From: CAUZFZ01 sp963579025
GTDB lineage: Bacteria > Planctomycetota > Planctomycetia > Planctomycetales > Planctomycetaceae
DNA: 64,000 nt
Assembly (NCBI GenBank): GCA_963579025.1
Contig: CAUZFZ010000037.1
Location: 6,647 to 70,646, forward strand
Direction of reading: 5' to 3'
Shown: in pieces, positions 41,702-49,043 of the stretch
Position numbering within the stretch: position 1 is the stretch's first letter
How the letters are laid out: every line of letters begins with the position of its first letter
Program-made: the position numbers and the translations under genes
Notes under the pieces: generated by a model
Databases searched by the model: none
Told to the model about the DNA's origin: nothing
The model's input: only the letters and a program-made list of their open reading frames with translations

Positions 41702-43609
41702 ATGTCGACTTCTTTTGCTGATTGTGCCGCCCGCGTCGATGAGCTGCATCGTGCGCTGCGCGGACTCGATGACACTTGCCAGGCACTGCAGCTCCAACCG
41801 CTGGACAGTCGCGAGTGGTTTCAGCTCCTCGAACAGAAGCTACTGCCGCAGATGAGCGACTCGGCGTTTCTGGTCGCGGCCGTCGTAGGTGGAACGAACA
41901 TCGGCAAGAGCGTGCTGTTCAATCATCTGGCCGGCAGTCGCGCCAGCGCGACCAGCCCTTTGGCTTCCGGCACGAAACACCCCACCTGTCTGGTGCCTCA
42001 GGGCTTCGAACAGACGCACGAACTGGCGTCGATTTTCCCGGGCTTCGAGCTGGTTGAATGGACGGATGCCGACGCGGCTCTCGCTGAAATCGACGTGGAT
42101 CAACTCTTCTGGCGACACAGCGATGCGCTGCCGGACAACCTGCTCGTGCTGGACACGCCGGACATCGACAGCGACGCGCGCGTCAACTGGGACCGGGCAG
42201 ACAAGATTCGCCGCTCTGCTGATGTGCTCATCGCTGTGCTCACGCAACAGAAATACAACGACGCGGCGGTGAAGGAGTTTTTTCGTCGGGCGGCGGCTGA
42301 AGACAAGTTCGTGCTGGTGGTCTTCAACCAGGTCCACCTGCCGGACGACGAGGAGTACTGGCCCCTGTGGATGCGCACGTTCTGCGACGAAACCGGCATT
42401 CGTCCCGAGTTTCTGTATCTCGCCCCGCACGATCGCAAAGCGGCGGAAGAGAACCGATTGACCTTTTTCGAACGGACATGGCCGGTCGACGTCGGCGCGG
42501 TCGTGTCACCTGCGACCGATGCGCCGGGTGAACTGGCGGGGCGGCGGTTAAGCGAAGACCTGTCGACACTGCGATTTGACGAAATCAAGCTGCAGACCTT
42601 GCGAGGGTCATTGGATCTGCTGGTCGAGGACAGTGGCGTACCTGGGTGGCTCAGTGAAATTCGCGGGAGAAGCGGCGAGTTCCGGAGCGCCGCCGAACTG
42701 CTGTCCACACACAAACTGGCCGAGATCGAGACCTGGCCAACACTGCCCAATGCGTTGATCGTCGAGAAGATTCGTGACTGGTGGCAGTCGCAGCGAGAAG
42801 GCTGGTCTGGTGCCGTACACGGGTTCTACAACCGCATCGGCAGCGGAATGAAGTGGGCGTACCAGAGCGTGCAGGATCGTGTCAGTGGTCCGCAGGCACC
42901 ACCGATCGACACGTACCGCGAACAGGAATGGCGCGCGATCGTCGATGCTGTCGAAGAGGTCTACAGCCGGCTGAACTGGTTCCGCGAACTCGGCAACCCA
43001 CTGCTTCAACCGCGGCTGGAGACGTTGCTGGGAGCAACAACGCGGCAGGAACTGATCGATCGACTGCGAGCCGAACACGAGTCCTGCGATCTGGAGTGGC
43101 TACTCGGCGATCTGATTCACGGCGAGCTGGAATCGTTTCGCAATGAGAAGCCGGACTGGTATCGCTCGCTGCGTCAGTTGGACACGGTGGCTGCTGCAGC
43201 TCGGCCGGCAACGTCGATCGTGCTGTTCGTCGTGGGTTTCGGTCCGATTGGAAACGCAGTCGGGCAGGTCGCAACCGAGACGGCGCTGACATCGGCCGTG
43301 TCGGTGGCCGGAGATGTCGCGGCTGGCGGAGTGACCGCGGCGGTTGGTGAAACGTGGATCAGCAGTTCCACATCATCGGGAGCCGCCTGGCTGGAAGCCC
43401 GCTTCCGTCGCATTCACGACCGTTTCATCGCCCAGCGAGCCGGCTGGCTGGCGAAGCTCCTGCAGCATCACCTGCTCGGTTCATTGCCCGAGGATCTCGC
43501 CCAGGCCGCGGTCATTCCGGAATCCGAGCAGTTCGCGCAAATCGAGTCCGTGCTGACCGAGTTACAGAAGTTGCTGGAATCCCGTCTCCAAGTGGAATGC
43601 AGTCCGTGA
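41702..43609 (+). CDS. Dynamin-like/Era-type membrane GTPase
   Basis: 635 residues. VVGGTNIGKS (63-70) is the P-loop, NLLVLDTPDID the G3 region (DTPD rather than DxPG) and LVVFNQVHLPDD stands where NKxD is expected, so the G4 motif is altered. The middle is long and helical. Near residue 500 a hydrophobic region (ATSIVLFVVGFGPIGNAVG, then alternating small residues to VTAAVGETW) should insert in membrane, followed by a helical tail. This is the plan of bacterial dynamin-like proteins. Its ATG shares bases with a possible lutB start on the other strand. Physiological role unknown; nucleotide specificity should be checked because of the G4 change. Confidence 0.78.
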   Translation: MSTSFADCAARVDELHRALRGLDDTCQALQLQPLDSREWFQLLEQKLLPQMSDSAFLVAAVVGGTNIGKSVLFNHLAGSRASATSPLASGTKHPTCLVPQGFEQTHELASIFPGFELVEWTDADAALAEIDVDQLFWRHSDALPDNLLVLDTPDIDSDARVNWDRADKIRRSADVLIAVLTQQKYNDAAVKEFFRRAAAEDKFVLVVFNQVHLPDDEEYWPLWMRTFCDETGIRPEFLYLAPHDRKAAEENRLTFFERTWPVDVGAVVSPATDAPGELAGRRLSEDLSTLRFDEIKLQTLRGSLDLLVEDSGVPGWLSEIRGRSGEFRSAAELLSTHKLAEIETWPTLPNALIVEKIRDWWQSQREGWSGAVHGFYNRIGSGMKWAYQSVQDRVSGPQAPPIDTYREQEWRAIVDAVEEVYSRLNWFRELGNPLLQPRLETLLGATTRQELIDRLRAEHESCDLEWLLGDLIHGELESFRNEKPDWYRSLRQLDTVAAAARPATSIVLFVVGFGPIGNAVGQVATETALTSAVSVAGDVAAGGVTAAVGETWISSSTSSGAAWLEARFRRIHDRFIAQRAGWLAKLLQHHLLGSLPEDLAQAAVIPESEQFAQIESVLTELQKLLESRLQVECSP

Positions 43610-43648
43610 ATGCAGAATTCCACGTATCACACGAGAAGCTATAGGGGG

Positions 43649-43873
43649 TGAAATGCCAGAGCGGTCAGGTGTTGTTTTCGGGCTTCCTCCTGGTCTGAGC
43701 GTACTCTCTGGTCCAAGTTGTTTGACGCAGCACCGGGTCCAGGTTTCGCTTCCGAACGGGCAACCGCGACGAATCCACTTGCGAATGAACCCCCATCGCC
43801 ATTCTTCGGCTTGCGAGATCAGATTGGCGCGAATCGGATTGCGTTCCGCGTAACTCATCACTGACTCAGTAGT
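43649..43873 (-). pseudogene. C-terminal remnant of a REP-associated tyrosine transposase (RayT/TnpREP)
   Basis: The minus strand reads VMSYAERNPIRANLISQ, AEEWRWGFIRKWI, PFGSETWTRCCVKQLGPEST and LRPGGSPKTTPD. This is the well-known C-terminal part of Y1/IS200-like REP transposases (YVERNPLRAGL, AEDWRWSS, LGLESTLRPRGRPK). The N-terminal HUH nuclease domain is missing, and sequence upstream gives no match, so the gene is broken. It lies just before the large putative defence gene and could mark the edge of an inserted segment. Its presence fits the several hairpin repeats of the window. Confidence 0.75.
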
Positions 43874-43938
43874 TTGACCAGCTTCTCTCTTCGGTGTGTG
43901 CCATGGATGCACCGTTCTGATCGTCATTGAGGGATGCG

Positions 43939-46900
43939 ATGGAAATCACGTCGCGGCCGGCGGTTCCAATCGAAATCGATGCGTTGCTCAGATCGCGTTT
44001 CCACGGCGCAGTGTCAATCCGCGGAATCCGATTTCAGATTCTTTTCTCAGCGCTTGCCGCATTTCGTCTCTACGAATCCGATGGCCCGCAAACCATCCGC
44101 CTCGAAGGCATTGAGGACGTTGACCTAGTCGGACTTTCCCGCGGCGACGAATTCATTCAAGTAAAGACTGCGGACAGACACTGGAGTTGGAGCCAGCTCA
44201 AGAAGCCAATTGGCTCATTCCTTGAGGCGATGAGGACGGGCGAGTTCGCGAAATTCATTCTCGTATTCAATTTCCGCCTCGAAAAAGAATTCGCACGTCT
44301 TTCTCGGCGCAATGAATTGACTGCTGCAGAACTGAATCGCGTTACAAAGAAATTTCGCAAGCTGTGTCGAAGCTGCGGTGCCACACGACAGGAAGCCGAC
44401 AACCTCCTTGAGCACGTAACCATCGAATCTCACATCGATTCTGATGTGACGCTGCGGATGCGACAATTGGTCGCCACTGAGTGGGATGTACCAACGGAAT
44501 CGGTCGATCTCTACCTCTGCGTTCTGGTGTCACAGTTTCTCGAATGGGCAGTGGATCGGAAATCCGTTTCTGCTGATGACCTGTCTCAAATCCGGACGCG
44601 TGTTGCAGAGGGGATGGCACGCGAACGCGCCTTCGATGCCTACGGGCGAGGCTTGATAACTCGCCTGACTGCGACGTGCGACACGAACGCTGAAGAGTTC
44701 TTTATCGGCAAAGGAACGCGCGTCGGTCAGATCGCAGCAGGGGTCGACGTGCCTCGGCCAATCTGGATCTCCAGAATCAGGGAAGGAATGCGCGACGGCC
44801 AAGTCTGCGTGATCCGAGCCCCGAGTGGACAGGGTAAATCAGCTCTACTGTATCGATTCGTCATCGATCATTGGGTTGCCGATTCGACATACGAACTCAA
44901 GGTTGCTGAAACGGTGGAACAAGCGGAACTTGTGTGTGAGTTTCTGCGGTTTCGATCGGACCTGAAGCTACCCACGAACGTCGTAATCGATAATGCCGGA
45001 TGGCGCACCGCGCACTGGCCGCGAGTCGCTGAACTCGCCGCATCGCTCAGAATTCCTGTTCTTGTTTCGACACGACACGAAGACTGGTACCGCTTTGGCG
45101 TGGAGTCACTCACGGGCACCGTGTTCATCGAACCAGAACTCACTCAGGACGAAGCACGATCGATCTACGCAGCACTCGAGCGTCGAGGCCACGTCCGCGA
45201 GTCCGTCACGTCCGGCGATCAGGCGTTCGAACAAGTTGGAGAACCGAGACTCCTGATGGAGTTCATTTATCTGGTCACGCAGGGCAGGATGCTTCGCGAG
45301 CGACTCCGCGACCAGATTTCGTCGATGGAACGGCGGCACGACGATCCATCAAGGCTAGACATCCTGCGTCTGGTCTCGCTGGCACACATTCTAGGAGTAC
45401 CGGTCGACGTACGGCGTTTAATGTCCGAGGTTGCATGTTGTGACGACCAGCAGCGAACACTGGAATCAGTCCAGCGTGAGTTTGTCGAAGTTAGTCCGGG
45501 CGAAATCAGTGGCCTGCACCACGTTCGTTCTGCGCACTTGGTTGACCTTCTGCATGCGACTTTTCCCGAGGCAAGTGACACGGCAGCTCGACTACTGCGC
45601 GTCGTCCCGTACCGCGCGCTTGGGACGCTGGTGGCAAACGCACTCCGCCACGATGCCATCCAACGTGCTGGTATCTTCGATGCCATCGTGGCAACCAGTT
45701 GCGACCTGTCGATCCAACAGATACTTGACGTCTTGGCTGGCGTCTTCCATGCAGGAGAACGTACTTGGCTCCTCGCGAATCGAAATGTCTTTCGAGATGT
45801 TCGCGATCACATTGGAGCAGCGGCCGCGGATCTGGTCAGTTACCGCTTTCTTCCGGTCACCGTTAACGACGCTTGGAAGAATATCGAGCAACTGCTGCAG
45901 GAAAACCCCGAGAGGCTTGACGATCTCAACGCCTTGCTTGATCGAGTAGAACCTGGCGAGCGTGGCTTGGACTGGTGTCGGCAACTGATTGACCGGTTGC
46001 AGTTGGCGAGCGAATGTCTGACTGCCGATGAGCATTCGACCGCGGAACTCCTCATTTGGAGTGCTCAATCTGGCGCGACCCTGCAAGGATGGGATGATGC
46101 ACGACCACACATGTCCGATGCGTTGTCGAACTTCAATCGAGCGCCTGACGAGTTCTGTGAAATTCTTGAAGGCGTCTCCCGGTACGACACAGCGCTCTAT
46201 GAGGACTGGTTCGCAGCGCACGGCGAAAAATTCCTCGCGTGGTTCCGGCACGAAACAGACACGTACCGGATCGAACTGAGTGATAACCAAGTGGAGATCG
46301 AATACTTTGTCGATCCAACCAACGCGTTGAAAGCGGGTCAGCAGACGATGAGCAGGCTCAGACTGCTCAGAAGGGTCTTGCCAACCTGCAATCTGTTTAT
46401 CTGCCAGGGCAACTGGATGCTTCCCGGGGGCGTTCAGCCATCCGTTGATGACACAGCGAAACGACTCAGCCCAGATACGCTTCCCTACGAGACTGATACG
46501 CGCAGAAACAGCGAATGGGCGAACATCGTACTTGCCGAGTTCTTTCCAAAATTCTCGTGGTCGATACAGGAATCCTGGTCGGTAGTACGGACAGACGCAT
46601 TGCAGCTTGCCAGTGAGCTAACGAAAGCTCTCTCCGCCAGGCTCGCTGGTCGCCGACATGACTCCGCGTATTTCAACGATGGGACAGTTTTTCAAAGAAT
46701 CATTCACACGCTTCTCGCTCTGCCGCGTGGTCCGAACATCGAGGCACTCGGGCCAACCGTAAATCTTTCACGAGATATCGCGGACTTCCTCCGCGAGAAG
46801 TCGCCGCACGTCTGGGCGTCCGCGTTCATGCGGTTCGTTCAATTTCTGTGTCAGCACCTGGAGAACCCAACAACCGACACGGCACGGCTGACACGCGTCA

Positions 46901-47910
46901 ACTTCAGGGCCTGCCTCGACGAGGTCGCAAACCTGCACTGCGCATTCGATGCGCTCCTTCAACACTCTCCCGACTATTTTGAGATGCGGGCGCTAAATGA
47001 TCAGGAAATGGCCGCATATGAATCACTACTGGTTCACCTTCAAGCTTGGATCGGCCTTAAGTTAAAAGTCCCCGTTACAAATGTTAGAAAGATGGTTCTG
47101 ACGAAACATGAGCAACTGTCTTCGACAATGCTGAACCACATTCGTCGCGCCCTAATACCACTTGAAGACTTAGGAATCCACGTTCGTGTGGGAACAGTCC
47201 TCACAGTCCCACACCGCGAACATGAACTGACACTGCAGGTCCGCGAAGTGCCGGTCAGTTATTCAGTAGCTGATATTTCCTTCCCCGAGGAGTCGCTCGA
47301 TGCCATCGCCACAGCGCTGACGGCTGCTCGCGAGTCGGCCGATCGATTCTGGTTACTTCCGGAATGGAACAGCACTCGCTTTCTGGACGGCGCATACCAT
47401 TTGAGTTCGATTCAGTTGTATGACATCGAGCAGGGCAGAGAACTCGGCATCGAAGCCTTAGTACCAAGCGGTGTACCCGACTACCTGTCAATGGACGGCA
47501 TTCCTGAGTTTCCGGTCGTCACGCCGCCGCACCTCCAACTTCGAACTGACATACTTGCGATGGGGCAACTTGCGCGGCAGATCAAGGCTCGACACGAGTC
47601 AGTTCTGCCACTTGCTGCATCACGGTTTGACTGGGACCGTCAGATCTACGAGCAGAGTCACGCACGGCATTGCGCAATGTCTTCGGAGTTTCCGTCTGTC
47701 TGCGACGACATTCGTAGTCGCATGGAGGCAATGTTCGACGGGTCTACGAGTCATGAAGACTTCGTTTTACTCGATTCGATCCTTCAACTTATTAAGTTGG
47801 CGGCTGAAGGCGGGCTTGAGTCGCTGCTCGCCGAAGCCGAACGCATACCGTCTGACGATATCCTAATCTTTGCGTTCACCGAACTGGCACGTACCAAGAG
47901 CTGGGCATAG
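43939..47910 (+). CDS. Putative antiphage STAND NTPase with N-terminal Cap4/DUF4297-like nuclease
   Basis: 1,323 residues from the ATG with GAGGG five bases upstream. Residues ~25-110 resemble the Cap4/DUF4297 PD-(D/E)xK nuclease: GIRFQILFSALAAF, EGIEDVDLVG, DEFIQVKTADRHW (D62 and Q74-V-K76 as the metal-site triad). After a helical linker a STAND-type ATPase follows: VIRAPSGQGKSALLYRF with Walker lysine K300, Walker B VVIDNAGW (D351) and an arginine sensor in PVLVSTRHEDW. The remaining ~900 residues are long, helical and lack repeats I could assign; in Avs proteins this part recognises phage protein. Three lines sampled at 46,981-47,160 have 42-48% GC against about 60% for flanking genes. Stand-alone gene, no accessory gene adjacent. 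Function inferred from architecture. Confidence 0.75.
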   Translation: MEITSRPAVPIEIDALLRSRFHGAVSIRGIRFQILFSALAAFRLYESDGPQTIRLEGIEDVDLVGLSRGDEFIQVKTADRHWSWSQLKKPIGSFLEAMRTGEFAKFILVFNFRLEKEFARLSRRNELTAAELNRVTKKFRKLCRSCGATRQEADNLLEHVTIESHIDSDVTLRMRQLVATEWDVPTESVDLYLCVLVSQFLEWAVDRKSVSADDLSQIRTRVAEGMARERAFDAYGRGLITRLTATCDTNAEEFFIGKGTRVGQIAAGVDVPRPIWISRIREGMRDGQVCVIRAPSGQGKSALLYRFVIDHWVADSTYELKVAETVEQAELVCEFLRFRSDLKLPTNVVIDNAGWRTAHWPRVAELAASLRIPVLVSTRHEDWYRFGVESLTGTVFIEPELTQDEARSIYAALERRGHVRESVTSGDQAFEQVGEPRLLMEFIYLVTQGRMLRERLRDQISSMERRHDDPSRLDILRLVSLAHILGVPVDVRRLMSEVACCDDQQRTLESVQREFVEVSPGEISGLHHVRSAHLVDLLHATFPEASDTAARLLRVVPYRALGTLVANALRHDAIQRAGIFDAIVATSCDLSIQQILDVLAGVFHAGERTWLLANRNVFRDVRDHIGAAAADLVSYRFLPVTVNDAWKNIEQLLQENPERLDDLNALLDRVEPGERGLDWCRQLIDRLQLASECLTADEHSTAELLIWSAQSGATLQGWDDARPHMSDALSNFNRAPDEFCEILEGVSRYDTALYEDWFAAHGEKFLAWFRHETDTYRIELSDNQVEIEYFVDPTNALKAGQQTMSRLRLLRRVLPTCNLFICQGNWMLPGGVQPSVDDTAKRLSPDTLPYETDTRRNSEWANIVLAEFFPKFSWSIQESWSVVRTDALQLASELTKALSARLAGRRHDSAYFNDGTVFQRIIHTLLALPRGPNIEALGPTVNLSRDIADFLREKSPHVWASAFMRFVQFLCQHLENPTTDTARLTRVNFRACLDEVANLHCAFDALLQHSPDYFEMRALNDQEMAAYESLLVHLQAWIGLKLKVPVTNVRKMVLTKHEQLSSTMLNHIRRALIPLEDLGIHVRVGTVLTVPHREHELTLQVREVPVSYSVADISFPEESLDAIATALTAARESADRFWLLPEWNSTRFLDGAYHLSSIQLYDIEQGRELGIEALVPSGVPDYLSMDGIPEFPVVTPPHLQLRTDILAMGQLARQIKARHESVLPLAASRFDWDRQIYEQSHARHCAMSSEFPSVCDDIRSRMEAMFDGSTSHEDFVLLDSILQLIKLAAEGGLESLLAEAERIPSDDILIFAFTELARTKSWA

Positions 47911-48042
47911 CGAATCGAGGAGAACAAACGGACAGATAAAGTGAGCATGCCACCGCATGGGTCCAAGACCTGGACGGTGCGCTGTCAACACAGGCCAGAG
48001 CTGCCCTGCCGACACTCGATGCGTTCATCTCTCCTGCATTGA

Positions 48043-48318
48043 TCAGACTGAGACGATTCCAACCATGACAGCCAGCGTCATCAGCACGGTTGTGAGAGTC
48101 GCGAGGACTGCTCCGGCTTCCAGCAGACCCCAATCTAAATTCACGTGCCGGGCATAGTCATTCGGTGCCTCGTGGGGGACGAAGCTGTGGTCACGTCCCT
48201 CCAGCGTGACGCCGCAGTCAAGTATCTGACTGCGAAACACACCGAAGTCCGACGCGGCAGAGCCAGCGACTGTGTTCGAACCTGATCGCGATACCGTTCC
48301 ACTTTGATGTCTCGGCAT
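48043..48318 (-). CDS. Small tail-anchored membrane protein of unknown function
   Basis: 91 residues. AGGAG lies eight bases before the ATG, which supports real translation. The first ~60 residues are hydrophilic (serine-rich start, then FVPHEAPNDYARHVN). The last ~25 are a hydrophobic segment (GAVLATLTTVLMTLAVMVGIV) reaching the C-terminus, so it would be tail-anchored. No family recognised. It lies on the opposite strand after the putative defence gene; a link is possible but not shown. Confidence 0.5.
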   Translation of the reverse strand: MPRHQSGTVSRSGSNTVAGSAASDFGVFRSQILDCGVTLEGRDHSFVPHEAPNDYARHVNLDWGLLEAGAVLATLTTVLMTLAVMVGIVSV

Positions 48319-48635
48319 TGCCCGATCTCCTGGTCAATCTGTTGAGTTAACTTGAGATCGGCAGAAAGCAGCGGGCAGGGGCGTATCCAATTCGATGGTC
48401 TCCGCCAGTTGTGGCTTTATTCCAGCGGCGTGGACCGACAAACCGCAGGATGCTCAGTCTGTGATTGACTGCGGTCATCCGGCAGATCGACTGCTCAATT
48501 GCACTGAAAACGGTGTCGCTGGCGAATCGCTGCTTGACTCACGGTGAAACGTCAGATCAGCGCCTGCGCCGGCAGCGTCGGGGCTGTCGCGAATGCCCGG
48601 ATGACTCAAGCGGCAGTGTCGGTCATAATCGGGAC
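48319..48635. other. Intergenic region, no gene seen
   Basis: About 320 bases between two divergent small membrane-protein genes. The plus-strand frame of the downstream gene extends back through part of it, but the resulting residues are arginine- and cysteine-rich and unlike protein. No hairpin or RNA gene recognised. Confidence 0.45.
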
Positions 48636-49034
48636 ATGACCGCTGCCCCGCCTTCTGAACCGACGAAAGTTCCTGTCAGCCGCACGCTGGTGGGGATCAT
48701 CTCACTCACGTGTCTGTGCGTGGGCCCCGGACTGCTGCTGGCCAGGCCCGACGACGATTCCGTGCGTCTGTGGGCTGCCGGGTTCAATCGAGCCGGGCTG
48801 CTGATGGGGGCCCTCTGGTTCGCACTGCCGTCGGGAAATCGCGGCGCGGCATGGGCCAATGTTTCGATCCCGGCGCTCGGCGGCGGGCTGTTGGGCCTCC
48901 TCGCCCTTGTCCGCAACCCACGGGTCCTCCTGCCGATGATCGCGGTCCTGGGCGTGGTCTTCTTTCTCAAACGCTTCCTTGGTGGCGGTCGCACTCCTGC
49001 GCGAAATCGACCGGACCGAACTTCCTGGAAATGA
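48636..49034 (+). CDS. Small hydrophobic membrane protein
   Basis: About 132 residues with three or four hydrophobic segments (TLVGIISLTCLCVGPGLLLA, GLLMGALWFALP, LGGGLLGLLALV, LPMIAVLGVVFFLKRFL) and a basic C-terminus. The start at MTAAPPSEPTKVP is preferred to a longer frame because the upstream 57 residues look non-coding. It ends 9 bases before the TPR-like gene, so the two are probably co-transcribed. No family recognised. Confidence 0.62.
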   Translation: MTAAPPSEPTKVPVSRTLVGIISLTCLCVGPGLLLARPDDDSVRLWAAGFNRAGLLMGALWFALPSGNRGAAWANVSIPALGGGLLGLLALVRNPRVLLPMIAVLGVVFFLKRFLGGGRTPARNRPDRTSWK

Positions 49035-49043
49035 GGCCCATTG

